Of a stretch of 64,000 nt of DNA, positions 35,295-49,083 are shown piece after piece. Numbering within the stretch: position 1 is the first letter of the stretch; each line of letters starts with the position of its first letter. The notes under the pieces were generated by a model. That model saw only the letters and a list, made by a program, of their open reading frames with translations. It ran no database searches and was not told where the DNA came from. The stretch lies in NCBI RefSeq assembly GCF_905163445.1, contig NW_024396996.1, positions 124,001 to 188,000 of the forward strand, written 5' to 3'. Made by a program: the position numbers and the translations under genes. The DNA comes from Pararge aegeria. Lineage: Eukaryota; Arthropoda; Insecta; Lepidoptera; Nymphalidae.

Positions 35295-36736
35295 GTGACG
35301 AAAAATAACGATACGGGACTCTTACGAGGTCTCGTAATCGGAATGAGTTTCTGCGACTACCATTGTCTGTCGCGGGTAACGGGGAATCAGGGTTCGATTC
35401 CGGTGAGGGAGCCTGAGAAACTGCTACCACATCCAAGGAAGGCAGCAGGCGCGCAAATTACCCACTCCCTGCACGGGGGGGGAGGTACGGGTAGGTAGTG
35501 ACGAAAAATAACGATACGGGACTCTTACGAGGGCCCGTCATCGAATAATCAATACACGAACTGCCCACACACTTGTAAATATAGACGCGCAAGATCGTTA
35601 CACGAACCGCTTACCATTATAGTAAACTACTATGCAAACACACATAACATATACGCAATAAGAGAACTTTAAATTGGAGATTTTACCCTACCACACCCGT
35701 CTGTCTCATTCTGAAAACTATTCAAAATAATTGCTATTTTTCATTCTCATTCAAATATAAATAATAGTAAATAATATATAATTTTTGACTGAACTGAACC
35801 CAAGTGCCCGGCCTGTGGCCGGGCACCCCTCGTATTCATGTTCTAACCTAACCTAACCTAAATCTAGTTTTGACACCTTTAGACTTTAGATTCAAGATTT
35901 AATGTGAATATATGCATTAATAAAAACTCATTACTATTTTAATACTAGTTATGCTGCTGTTGATGCACTGATGAAAGCCAGATAGCTAGATCAGTGTTTA
36001 GTTAGTCGTAGTTGCCGGTGGGCTGAGGTCTAAAGGAATCCAAACTAGTTTTAAAAGGTTTGGATAGGTTAGGTTAGGTTAGAACATGAATAAGACGGGT
36101 GCCCGGCCGCAGGCCGGTCACTTAGGTTCAGTTCCGTTTAAAAAAAAAAAAACAAAAAACAAAACGTACCAATACAAAGTACTCTTATTCATATTAGAAG
36201 ATATTGTAAAATAACAATTAATTTAATTTTTTTTTTTTTTTTTCACTTACACATTAGGCCCGTCGCGCCGCGCCACTACTATATGGGGCGAAGGTGCGAA
36301 GTCGACGGCGACGACAAAGTACCGAGTCTAAGGAGACTGATGGCGGCGCCACACAGTGGCGTTATGTCTCTATAAAAGTGGTGGTCTTTTATTATGTTAT
36401 TTATTAATGGTATTATTTTAATATCATATCAATATTGTACCCCGCACAGGGGGGAGGTACGGGTAGGTAGTGACGAAAAATAACGATACGGGACTCTTAC
36501 GAGGTCTCGCAATCGGAATGAGTACACTTTAAATATTTTAACGAGGTAAAATTTAAGGGCATTGAGGGTCTGGTGCCAGTGGTGGTTGATTAGATCCACA
36601 CACTATACTTTTTATAATTATGTGGCGTTATGTCTCTATAAAAGTGGTGGTCTTTTATTATGTTATTTATTAATGGTATTTTTTTAATATCATATCAATA
36701 TTGTACCCCGCACGGGGGGAGGTAGGGGGGTAGGTA
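35295..36736 (+). repeat. Satellite unit, 1442 bp
   Basis: Complete; foldback element 35791-36134. S1 has TATAAAAG again. Confidence 0.95.
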
Positions 36737-38179
36737 GTGACGAAAAATAACGATACGGGACTCTTACGAGGTCTCGTAATCGGAATGAGTTTCTGCGACT
36801 ACCATTGTCTGTCGCGGGTAACGGGGAATCAGGGTTCGATTCCGGTGAGGGAGCCTGAGAAACTGCTACCACATCCAAGGAAGGCAGCAGGCGCGTAAAT
36901 TACCCACTCCCTGCACGGGGGGGGAGGTACGGGTAGGTAGTGACGAAAAATAACGATACGGGACTCTTACGAGGGCCCGTCATCGAATAATCAATACACG
37001 AACTGCCCACACACTTGTAAATATAGACGCGCAAGATCGTTACACGAACCGCTTACCATTATAGTAAACTACTATGCAAACACACATAACATATACGCAA
37101 TAAGAGAACTTTAAATTGGAGATTTTACCCTACCACACCCGTCTGTCTCATTCTGAAAACTATTCAAAATAATTGCTATTTTTCATTCTCATTCAAATAT
37201 AAATAATAGTAAATAATATATAATTTTTGACTGAACTGAACCCAAGTGCCCGGCCTGTGGCCGGGCACCCCTCGTATTCATGTTCTAACCTAACCTAACC
37301 TAAATCTAGTTTTGACACCTTTAGACTTTAGATTCAAGATTTAATGTGAATATATGCATTAATAAAAACTCATTACTATTTTAATACTAGTTATGCTGCT
37401 GTTGATGCACTGATGAAAGCCAGATAGCTAGATCAGTGTTTAGTTAGTCGTAGTTGCCGGTGGGCTGAGGTCTAAAGGAATCCAAACTAGTTTTAAAAGG
37501 TTTGGATAGGTTAGGTTAGGTTAGAACATGAATAAGACGGGTGCCCGGCCGCAGGCCGGTCACTTAGGTTCAGTTCCGTTTAAAAAAAAAAAAACAAAAA
37601 ACAAAACGTACCAATACAAAGTACTCTTATTCATATTAGAAGATATTGTAAAATAACAATTAATTTAATTTTTTTTTTTTTTTTTCACTTACACATTAGG
37701 CCCGTCGCGCCGCGCCACTACTATATGGGGCGAAGGTGCGAAGTCGACGGCGACGACAAAGTACCGAGTCTAAGGAGACTGATGGCGGCGCCACACAGTG
37801 GCGTTATGTCTCTATAAAGTGGTGGTCTTTTATTATGTTATTTATTAATGGTATTATTTTAATATCATATCAATATTGTACCCCGCACAGGGGGGAGGTA
37901 CGGGTAGGTAGTGACGAAAAATAACGATACGGGACTCTTACGAGGTCTCGCAATCGGAATGAGTACACTTTAAATATTTTAACGAGGTAAAATTTAAGGG
38001 CATTGAGGGTCTGGTGCCAGTGGTGGTTGATTAGATCCACACACTATACTTTTTATAATTATGTGGCGTTATGTCTCTATAAAAGTGGTGGTCTTTTATT
38101 ATGTTATTTATTAATGGTATTTTTTTAATATCATATCAATATTGTACCCCGCACGGGGGGAGGTAGGGGGGGGTAGGTA
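36737..38179 (+). repeat. Satellite unit, 1443 bp, S1 TATAAAG variant
   Basis: Complete; foldback element 37233-37576. Combines CGCGTAAATT in A with the S1 single-A deletion. Confidence 0.95.
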
Positions 38180-40501
38180 GTGACGAAAAATAACGATACG
38201 GGACTCTTACGAGGTCTCGTAATCGGAATGAGTTTCTGCGACTACCATTGTCTGTCGCGGGTAACGGGGAATCAGGGTTCGATTCCGGTGAGGGAGCCTG
38301 AGAAACTGCTACCACATCCAAGGAAGGCAGCAGGCGCGCAAATTACCCACTCCCTGCACGGGGGGGGAGGTACGGGTAGGTAGTGACGAAAAATAACGAT
38401 ACGGGACTCTTACGAGGGCCCGTCATCGAATAATCAATACACGAACTGCCCACACACTTGTAAATATAGACGCGCAAGATCGTTACACGAACCGCTTACC
38501 ATTATAGTAAACTACTATGCAAACACACATAACATATACGCAATAAGAGAACTTTAAATTGGAGATTTTACCCTACCACACCCGTCTGTCTCATTCTGAA
38601 AACTATTCAAAATAATTGCTATTTTTCATTCTCATTCAAATATAAATAATAGTAAATAATATATAATTTTTGACTGAACTGAACCCAAGTGCCCGGCCTG
38701 TGGCCGGGCACCCCTCGTATTCATGTTCTAACCTAACCTAACCTAAATCTAGTTTTGACACCTTTAGACTTTAGATTCAAGATTTAATGTGAATATATGC
38801 ATTAATAAAAACTCATTACTATTTTAATACTAGTTATGCTGCTGTTGATGCACTGATGAAAGCCAGATAGCTAGATCAGTGTTTAGTTAGTCGTAGTTGC
38901 CGGTGGGCTGAGGTCTAAAGGAATCCAAACTAGTTTTAAAAGGTTTGGATAGGTTAGGTTAGGTTAGAACATGAATAAGACGGGTGCCCGGCCGCAGGCC
39001 GGTCACTTAGGTTCAGTTCCGTTTAAAAAAAAAAAAACAAAAAACAAAACGTACCAATACAAAGTACTCTTATTCATATTAGAAGATATTGTAAAATAAC
39101 AATTAATTTATTTTTTTTTTTTTTTTTTCACTTACACATTAGGCCCGTCGCGCCGCGCCACTACTATATGGGGCGAAGGTGCGAAGTCGACGGCGACGAC
39201 AAAGTACCGAGTCTAAGGAGACTGATGGCGGCGCCACACAGTGGCGTTATGTCTCTATAAAAGTGGTGGTCTTTTATTATGTTATTTATTAATGGTATTA
39301 TTTTAATATCATATCAATATTGTACCCCGCACAGGGGGGAGGTACGGGTAGGTAGTGACGAAAAATAACGATACGGGACTCTTACGAGGTCTCGCAATCG
39401 GAATGAGTACACTTTAAATATTTTAACGAGGTAAAATTTAAGGGCATTGAGGGTCTGGTGCCAGTGGTGGTTGATTAGATCCACACACTATACTTTTTAT
39501 AATTATGTGGCGTTATGTCTCTATAAAAGTGGTGGTCTTTTATTATGTTATTTATTAATGGTATTTTTTTAATATCATATCAATATTGTACCCCTCGTAT
39601 TCATGTTCTAACCTAACCTAACCTAAATCTAGTTTTGACACCTTTAGACTTTAGATTCAAGATTTAATGTGAATATATGCATTAATAAAAACTCATTACT
39701 ATTTTAATACTAGTTATGCTGCTGTTGATGCACTGATGAAAGCCAGATAGCTAGATCAGTGTTTAGTTAGTCGTAGTTGCCGGTGGGCTGAGGTCTAAAG
39801 GAATCCAAACTAGTTTTAAAAGGTTTGGATAGGTTAGGTTAGGTTAGAACATGAATAAGACGGGTGCCCGGCCGCAGGCCGGTCACTTAGGTTCAGTTCC
39901 GTTTAAAAAAAAAAAAACAAAAAACAAAACGTACCAATACAAAGTACTCTTATTCATATTAGAAGATATTGTAAAATAACAATTAATTTAATTTTTTTTT
40001 TTTTTTTTCACTTACACATTAGGCCCGTCGCGCCGCGCCACTACTATATGGGGCGAAGGTGCGAAGTCGACGGCGACGACAAAGTACCGAGTCTAAGGAG
40101 ACTGATGGCGGCGCCACACAGTGGCGTTATGTCTCTATAAAAGTGGTGGTCTTTTATTATGTTATTTATTAATGGTATTATTTTAATATCATATCAATAT
40201 TGTACCCCGCACAGGGGGGAGGTACGGGTAGGTAGTGACGAAAAATAACGATACGGGACTCTTACGAGGTCTCGCAATCGGAATGAGTACACTTTAAATA
40301 TTTTAACGAGGTAAAATTTAAGGGCATTGAGGGTCTGGTGCCAGTGGTGGTTGATTAGATCCACACACTATACTTTTTATAATTATGTGGCGTTATGTCT
40401 CTATAAAAGTGGTGGTCTTTTATTATGTTATTTATTAATGGTATTTTTTTAATATCATATCAATATTGTACCCCGCACGGGGGGAGGTAGGGGGGTAGGT
40501 A
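38180..40501 (+). repeat. Compound unit, 2322 bp, with two foldback elements
   Basis: One complete unit (foldback element 38676-39019) through B and S2. S2 then breaks at ATTGTACCCC|TCGTATTC (near 39594) into the middle of a second foldback element's left arm (about 39590-39899), followed by a second A/T segment, X, S1, B and S2. C, A, Y and the left tip of the second element are missing from the inserted part. The two sides share ACCCC at the junction. Confidence 0.93.
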
Positions 40502-41088
40502 GTGACGAAAAATAACGATACGGGACTCTTACGAGGTCTCGTAATCGGAATGAGTTTCTGCGACTACCATTGTCTGTCGCGGGTAACGGGGAATCAGGGT
40601 TCGATTCCGGTGAGGGAGCCTGAGAAACTGCTACCACATCCAAGGAAGGCAGCAGGCGCGTAAATTACCCACTCCCTGCACGGGGGGGGAGGTACGGGTA
40701 GGTAGTGACGAAAAATAACGATACGGGACTCTTACGAGGGCCCGTCATCGAATAATCAATACACGAACTGCCCACACACTTGTAAATATAGACGCGCAAG
40801 ATCGTTACACGAACCGCTTACCATTATAGTAAACTACTATGCAAACACACATAACATATACGCAATAAGAGAACTTTAAATTGGAGATTTTACCCTACCA
40901 CACCCGTCTGTCTCATTCTGAAAACTATTCAAAATAATTGCTATTTTTCATTCTCATTCAAATATAAATAATAGTAAATAATATATAATATATAATGTGG
41001 TCTTTTATTATGTTATTTATTAATGGTATTTTTTTAATATCATATCAATATTGTACCCCGCACGGGGGGAGGTAGGGGGGGGTAGGTA
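40502..41088 (+). repeat. Truncated unit, 587 bp, lacking foldback element, X, S1 and B
   Basis: Same deletion junction (ATATATAATATATAATG then GTGGTCTTTT, near 40997), same CGCGTAAATT and GAGGGCCCGTC variants and same length as 16820-17406, which lies 23,682 bp away. Confidence 0.94.
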
Positions 41089-42223
41089 GTGACGAAAAAT
41101 AACGATACGGGACTCTTACGAGGTCTCGTAATCGGAATGAGTTTCTGCGACTACCATTGTCTGTCGCGGGTAACGGGGAATCAGGGTTCGATTCCGGTGA
41201 GGGAGCCTGAGAAACTGCTACCACATCCAAGGAAGGCAGCAGGCGCGCAAATTACCCACTCCCTGCACGGGGGGGGAGGTACGGGTAGGTAGTGACGAAA
41301 AATAACGATACGGGACTCTTACGAGGGCCCGTCATCGAATAATCAATACACGAACTGCCCACACACTTGTAAATATAGACGCGCAAGATCGTTACACGAA
41401 CCGCTTACCATTATAGTAAACTACTATGCAAACACACATAACATATACGCAATAAGAGAACTTTAAATTGGAGATTTTACCCTACCACACCCGTCTGTCT
41501 CATTCTGAAAACTATTCAAAATAATTGCTATTTTTCATTCTCATTCAAATATAAATAATAGTAAATAATATATAATTTTTGACTGAACTGAACCCAAGTG
41601 CCCGGCCTGTGGCCGGGCACCCCTCGTATTCATGTTCTAACCTAACCTAACCTAAATCTAGTTTTGACACCTTTAGACTTTAGATTCAAGATTTAATGTG
41701 AATATATGCATTAATAAAAACTGATGAAAGCCAGATAGCTAGATCAGTGTTTAGTTAGTCGTAGTTGCCGGTGGGCTGAGGTCTAAAGGAATCCAAACTA
41801 GTTTTAAAAGGTTTGGATAGGTTAGGTTAGGTTAGAACATGAATAAGACGGGTGCCCGGCCGCAGGCCGGTCACTTAGGTTCAGTTCCGTTTAAAAAAAA
41901 AAAAACAAAAAACAAAACGTACCAATACAAAGTACTCTTATTCATATTAGAAGATATTGTAAAATAACAATTAATTTAATTTTTTTTTTTTTTTTTCACT
42001 TACACATTAGGCCCGTCGCGCCGCGCCACTACTATATGGGGCGAAGGTGCGAAGTCGACGGCGACGACAAAGTACCGAGTCTAAGGAGACTGATGGCGGC
42101 GCCACACAGTGGCGTTATGTCTCTATAAAAGTGGTGGTCTTTTATTATGTTATTTATTAATGGTATTTTTTTAATATCATATCAATATTGTACCCCGCAC
42201 GGGGGGAGGTAGGGGGGTAGGTA
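41089..42223 (+). repeat. Satellite unit, 1135 bp, lacking block B
   Basis: Foldback element 41585-41887 has a 41-bp interior deletion (AAAACT|GATGAAAG). X is followed by one S spacer of S2 type (near 42105-42192), so S1-B is lost, as in the first partial unit. Confidence 0.94.
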
Positions 42224-43666
42224 GTGACGAAAAATAACGATACGGGACTCTTACGAGGTCTCGTAATCGGAATGAGTTTCTGCGACTACCATTGTCTGTC
42301 GCGGGTAACGGGGAATCAGGGTTCGATTCCGGTGAGGGAGCCTGAGAAACTGCTACCACATCCAAGGAAGGCAGCAGGCGCGCAAATTACCCACTCCCTG
42401 CACGGGGGGGGAGGTACGGGTAGGTAGTGATGAAAAATAACGATACGGGACTCTTACGAGGTCCCGTCATCGAATAATCAATACACGAACTGCCCACACA
42501 CTTGTAAATATAGACGCGCAAGATCGTTACACGAACCGCTTACCATTATAGTAAACTACTATGCAAACACACATAACATATACGCAATAAGAGAACTTTA
42601 AATTGGAGATTTTACCCTACCACACCCGTCTGTCTCATTCTGAAAACTATTCAAAATAATTGCTATTTTTCATTCTCATTCAAATATAAATAATAGTAAA
42701 TAATATATAATTTTTGACTGAACTGAACCCAAGTGCCCGGCCTGTGGCCGGGCACCCCTCGTATTCATGTTCTAACCTAACCTAACCTAAATCTAGTTTT
42801 GACACCTTTAGACTTTAGATTCAAGATTTAATGTGAATATATGCATTAATAAAAACTCATTACTATTTTAATACTAGTTATGCTGCTGTTGATGCACTGA
42901 TGAAAGCCAGATAGCTAGATCAGTGTTTAGTTAGTCGTAGTTGCCGGTGGGCTGAGGTCTAAAGGAATCCAAACTAGTTTTAAAAGGTTTGGATAGGTTA
43001 GGTTAGGTTAGAACATGAATAAGACGGGTGCCCGGCCGCAGGCCGGTCACTTAGGTTCAGTTCCGTTTAAAAAAAAAAAACAAAAAACAAAACGTACCAA
43101 TACAAAGTACTCTTATTCATATTAGAAGATATTGTAAAATAACAATTAATTTAATTTTTTTTTTTTTTTTTCACTTACACATTAGGCCCGTCGCGCCGCG
43201 CCACTACTATATGGGGCGAAGGTGCGAAGTCGACGGCGACGACAAAGTACCGAGTCTAAGGAGACTGATGGCGGCGCCACACAGTGGCGTTATGTCTCTA
43301 TAAAAGTGGTGGTCTTTTATTATGTTATTTATTAATGGTATTATTTTAATATCATATTAATATTGTACCCCGCACAGGGGGGAGGTACGGGTAGGTAGTG
43401 ACGAAAAATAACGATACGGGACTCTTACGAGGTCTCGCAATCGGAATGAGTACACTTTAAATATTTTAACGAGGTAAAATTAAAGGGCATTGAGGGTCTG
43501 GTGCCAGTGGTGGTTGATTAGATCCACACACTATACTTTTTATAATTATGTGGCGTTATGTCTCTATAAAAGTGGTGGTCTTTTATTATGTTATTTATTA
43601 ATGGTATTTTTTTAATATCATATCAATATTGTACCCCGCACGGGGGGAGGTAGGGGGGGGTAGGTA
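42224..43666 (+). repeat. Satellite unit, 1443 bp
   Basis: Complete; foldback element 42720-43063. The A copy of the anchor is mutated to GTGATGAAAAA near 42430. CATATTAATATTG in S1 and GGTAAAATTAAAGGG in B are shared with the next unit. Confidence 0.95.
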
Positions 43667-44865
43667 GTGACGAAAAATAACGATACGGGACTCTTACGAG
43701 GTCCCGTCATCGAATAATCAATACACGAACTGCCCACACACTTGTAAATATAGACGCGCAAGATCGTTACACGAACCGCTTACCATTATAGTAAACTACT
43801 ATGCAAACACACATAACATATACGCAATAAGAGAACTTTAAATTGGAGATTTTACCCTACCACACCCGTCTGTCTCATTCTGAAAACTATTCAAAATAAT
43901 TGCTATTTTTCATTCTCATTCAAATATAAATAATAGTAAATAATATATAATTTTTGACTGAACTGAACCCAAGTGCCCGGCCTGTGGCCGGGCACCCCTC
44001 GTATTCATGTTCTAACCTAACCTAACCTAAATCTAGTTTTGACACCTTTAGACTTTAGATTCAAGATTTAATGTGAATATATGCATTAATAAAAACTGAT
44101 GAAAGCCAGATAGCTAGATCAGTGTTTAGTTAGTCGTAGTTGCCGGTGGGCTGAGGTCTAAAGGAATCCAAACTAGTTTTAAAAGGTTTGGATAGGTTAG
44201 GTTAGGTTAGAACATGAATAAGACGGGTGCCCGGCCGCAGGCCGGTCACTTAGGTTCAGTTCCGTTTAAAAAAAAAAAACAAAAAACAAAACGTACCAAT
44301 ACAAAGTACTCTTATTCATATTAGAAGATATTGTAAAATAACAATTAATTTAATTTTTTTTTTTTTTTTTCACTTACACATTAGGCCCGTCGCGCCGCGC
44401 CACTACTATATGGGGCGAAGGTGCGAAGTCGACGGCGACGACAAAGTACCGAGTCTAAGGAGACTGATGGCGGCGCCACACAGTGGCGTTATGTCTCTAT
44501 AAAAGTGGTGGTCTTTTATTATGTTATTTATTAATGGTATTATTTTAATATCATATTAATATTGTACCCCGCACAGGGGGGAGGTACGGGTAGGTAGTGA
44601 CGAAAAATAACGATACGGGACTCTTACGAGGTCTCGCAATCGGAATGAGTACACTTTAAATATTTTAACGAGGTAAAATTAAAGGGCATTGAGGGTCTGG
44701 TGCCAGTGGTGGTTGATTAGATCCACACACTATACTTTTTATAATTGTGTGGCGTTATGTCTCTATAAAAGTGGTGGTCTTTTATTATGTTATTTATTAA
44801 TGGTATTTTTTTAATATCATATCAATATTGTACCCCGCACGGGGGGAGGTAGGGGGGGGTAGGTA
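43667..44865 (+). repeat. Satellite unit, 1199 bp, C and A blocks collapsed
   Basis: The C anchor runs directly into the A-type end (GAGGTCCCGTCATCG), removing 203 bp that hold the best conserved 18S core. Foldback element 43960-44262, with the 41-bp interior deletion. CATATTAATATTG and AAATTAAAGGG as in the preceding unit; TAATTGTGTGGCG before S2. Confidence 0.95.
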
Positions 44866-46267
44866 GTGACGAAAAATAACGATACGGGACTCTTACGAGG
44901 TCTCGTAATCGGAATGAGTTTCTGCGACTACCATTGTCTGTCGCGGGTAACGGGGAATCAGGGTTCGATTCCGGTGAGGGAGCCTGAGAAACTGCTACCA
45001 CATCCAAGGAAGGCAGCAGGCGCGCAAATTACCCACTCCCTGCACGGGGGGGGAGGTACGGGTAGGTAGTGACGAAAAATAACGATACGGGACTCTTACG
45101 AGGTCCCGTCATCGAATAATCAATACACGAACTGCCCACACACTTGTAAATATAGACGCGCAAGATCGTTACACGAACCGCTTACCATTATAGTAAACTA
45201 CTATGCAAACACACATAACATATACGCAATAAGAGAACTTTAAATTGGAGATTTTACCCTACCACACCCGTCTGTCTCATTCTGAAAACTATTCAAAATA
45301 ATTGCTATTTTTCATTCTCATTCAAATATAAATAATAGTAAATAATATATAATTTTTGACTGAACTGAACCCAAGTGCCCGGCCTGTGGCCGGGCACCCC
45401 TCGTATTCATGTTCTAACCTAACCTAACCTAAATCTAGTTTTGACACCTTTAGACTTTAGATTCAAGATTTAATGTGAATATATGCATTAATAAAAACTG
45501 ATGAAAGCCAGATAGCTAGATCAGTGTTTAGTTAGTCGTAGTTGCCGGTGGGCTGAGGTCTAAAGGAATCCAAACTAGTTTTAAAAGGTTTGGATAGGTT
45601 AGGTTAGGTTAGAACATGAATAAGACGGGTGCCCGGCCGCAGGCCGGTCACTTAGGTTCAGTTCCGTTTAAAAAAAAAAAAACAAAAAACAAAACGTACC
45701 AATACAAAGTACTCTTATTCATATTAGAAGATATTGTAAAATAACAATTAATTTAATTTTTTTTTTTTTTTTTCACTTACACATTAGGCCCGTCGCGCCG
45801 CGCCACTACTATATGGGGCGAAGGTGCGAAGTCGACGGCGACGACAAAGTACCGAGTCTAAGGAGACTGATGGCGGCGCCACACAGTGGCGTTATGTCTC
45901 TATAAAAGTGGTGGTCTTTTATTATGTTATTTATTAATGGTATTATTTTAATATCATATCAATATTGTACCCCGCACAGGGGGGAGGTACGGGTAGGTAG
46001 TGACGAAAAATAACGATACGGGACTCTTACGAGGTCTCGCAATCGGAATGAGTACACTTTAAATATTTTAACGAGGTAAAATTTAAGGGCATTGAGGGTC
46101 TGGTGCCAGTGGTGGTTGATTAGATCCACACACTATACTTTTTATAATTATGTGGCGTTATGTCTCTATAAAAGTGGTGGTCTTTTATTATGTTATTTAT
46201 TAATGGTATTTTTTTAATATCATATCAATATTGTACCCCGCACGGGGGGAGGTAGGGGGGGTAGGTA
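44866..46267 (+). repeat. Satellite unit, 1402 bp, 41-bp deletion in foldback element
   Basis: All blocks present; foldback element 45362-45664 with the AAAACT|GATGAAAG deletion. Confidence 0.95.
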
Positions 46268-47641
46268 GTGACGAAAAATAACGATACGGGACTCTTACGA
46301 GGTCTCGTAATCGGAATGAGTTTCTGCGACTACCATTGTCTGTCGCGGGTAACGGGGAATCAGGGTTCGATTCCGGTGAGGGAGCCTGAGAAACTGCTAC
46401 CACATCCAAGGAAGGCAGCAGGCGCGCAAATTACCCACTCCCTGCACGGGGGGGAGGTACGGGTAGGTAGTGACGAAAAATAACGATACGGGACTCTTAC
46501 GAGGTCCCGTCATCGAATAATCAATACACGAACTGCCCACACACTTGTAAATATAGACGCGCAAGATCGTTACACGAACCGCTTACCATTATAGTAAACT
46601 ACTATGCAAACACACATAACATATACGCAATAAGAGAACTTTAAATTGGAGATTTTACCCAACCACACCCGTCTGTCTCATTCTGAAAACTATTCAAAAT
46701 AATTGCTATTTTTCATTCTCATTCAAATATAAATAATAGTAAATAATATATAATTTTTGACTGAACTGAACCCAAGTGCCCGGCCTGTGGCCGGGCACCC
46801 CTCGTATTCATGTTCTAACCTAACCTAACCTAAATCTAGTTTTGACACCTTTAGACTTTAGATTCAAGATTTAATGTGAATATATGCATTAATAAAAACT
46901 CATTACTATTTTAATACTAGTTATGCTGCTGTTGATGCACTGATGAAAGCCAGATAGCTAGATCAGTGTTTAGTTAGTCGTAGTTGCCGGTGGGCTGAGG
47001 TCTAAAGGAATCCAAACTAAAAGGTTTGGATAGGTTAGGTTAGGTTAGAACATGAATAAGACGGGTGCCCGGCCGCAGGCCGGTCACTTAGGTTCAGTTC
47101 CGTTTAAAAAAAAAAAAACAATAATTTAATTTTTTTTTTTTTTTTTCACTTACACATTAGGCCCGTCGCGCCGCGCCACTACTATATGGGGCGAAGGTGC
47201 GAAGTCGACGGCGACGACAAAGTACCGAGTCTAAGGAGACTGATGGCGGCGCCACACAGTGGCGTTATGTCTCTATAAAAGTGGTGGTCTTTTATTATGT
47301 TATTTATTAATGGTATTATTTTAATATCATATCAATATTGTACCCCGCACAGGGGGGAGGTACGGGTAGGTAGTGACGAAAAATAACGATACGGGACTCT
47401 TACGAGGTCTCGCAATCGGAATGAGTACACTTTAAATATTTTAACGAGGTAAAATTTAAGGGCATTGAGGGTCTGGTGCCAGTGGTGGTTGATTAGATCC
47501 ACACACTATACTTTTTATAATTATGTGGCGTTATGTCTCTATAAAAGTGGTGGTCTTTTATTATGTTATTTATTAATGGTATTTTTTTAATATCATATCA
47601 ATATTGTACCCCGCACGGGGGGAGGGAGGGGGGGGTAGGTA
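46268..47641 (+). repeat. Satellite unit, 1374 bp, 63-bp A/T deletion and 6-bp arm deletion
   Basis: Foldback element 46763-47100, missing GTTTTA in its right arm (CCAAACTAAAAGG). It has the 63-bp A/T deletion but not the CTGAAATCTATTC variant that accompanies it elsewhere. ACCCAACCACACC in Y is private. The C leader one G short lengthens the antisense reading frame here. Confidence 0.95.
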
Positions 47642-49083
47642 GTGACGAAAAATAACGATACGGGACTCTTACGAGGTCTCGTAATCGGAATGAGTTTCTG
47701 CGACTACCATTGTCTGTCGCGGGTAACGGGGAATCAGGGTTCGATTCCGGTGAGGGAGCCTGAGAAACTGCTACCACATCCAAGGAAGGCAGCAGGCGCG
47801 CAAATTACCCACTCCCTGCACGGGGGGGGAGGTACGGGTAGGTAGTGACGAAAAATAACGATACGGGACTCTTACGAGGGCCCGTCATCGAATAATCAAT
47901 ACACGAACTGCCCACACACTTGTAAATATAGACGCGCAAGATCGTTACACGAACCGCTTACCATTATAGTAAACTACTATGCAAACACACATAACATATA
48001 CGCAATAAGAGAACTTTAAATTGGAGATTTTACCCTACCACACCCGTCTGTCTCATTCTGAAAACTATTCAAAATAATTGCTATTTTTCATTCTCATTCA
48101 AATATAAATAATAGTAAATAATATATAATTTTTGACTGAACTGAACCCAAGTGCCCGGCCTGTGGCCGGGCACCCCTCGTATTCATGTTCTAACCTAACC
48201 TAACCTAAATCTAGTTTTGACACCTTTAGACTTTAGATTCAAGATTTAATGTGAATATATGCATTAATAAAAACTCATTACTATTTTAATACTAGTTATG
48301 CTGCTGTTGATGCACTGATGAAAGCCAGATAGCTAGATCAGTGTTTAGTTAGTCGTAGTTGCCGGTGGGCTGAGGTCTAAAGGAATCCAAACTAGTTTTA
48401 AAAGGTTTGGATAGGTTAGGTTAGGTTAGAACATGAATAAGACGGGTGCCCGGCCGCAGGCCGGTCACTTAGGTTCAGTTCCGTTTAAAAAAAAAAAAAC
48501 AAAAAACAAAACGTACCAATACAAAGTACTCTTATTCATATTAGAAGATATTGTAAAATAACAATTAATTTAATTTTTTTTTTTTTTTTTCACTTACACA
48601 TTAGGCCCGTCGCGCCGCGCCACTACTATATGGGGCGAAGGTGCGAAGTCGACGGCGACGACAAAATACCGAGTCTAAGGAGACTGATGGCGGCGCCACA
48701 CAGTGGCGTTATGTCTCTATAAAAGTGGTGGTCTTTTATTATGTTATTTATTAATGGTATTATTTTAATATCATATCAATATTGTACCCCGCACAGGGGG
48801 GAGGTACGGGTAGGTAGTGACGAAAAATAACGATACGGGACTCTTACGAGGTCTCGCAATCGGAATGAGTACACTTTAAATATTTTAACGAGGTAAAATT
48901 AAAGGGCATTGAGGGTCTGGTGCCAGTGGTGGTTGATTAGATCCACACACTATACTTTTTATAATTATGTGGCGTTATGTCTCTATAAAAGTGGTGGTCT
49001 TTTATTATGTTATTTATTAATGGTATTTTTTTAATATCATATCAATATTGTACCCCGCACGGGGGGAGGTAGGGGGGTAGGTA
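47642..49083 (+). repeat. Satellite unit, 1442 bp
   Basis: Complete; foldback element 48138-48481. Preceded by a leader with GGGAGGGAGG; ACAAAATACCGAG in X; AAATTAAAGGG in B. Confidence 0.95.
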
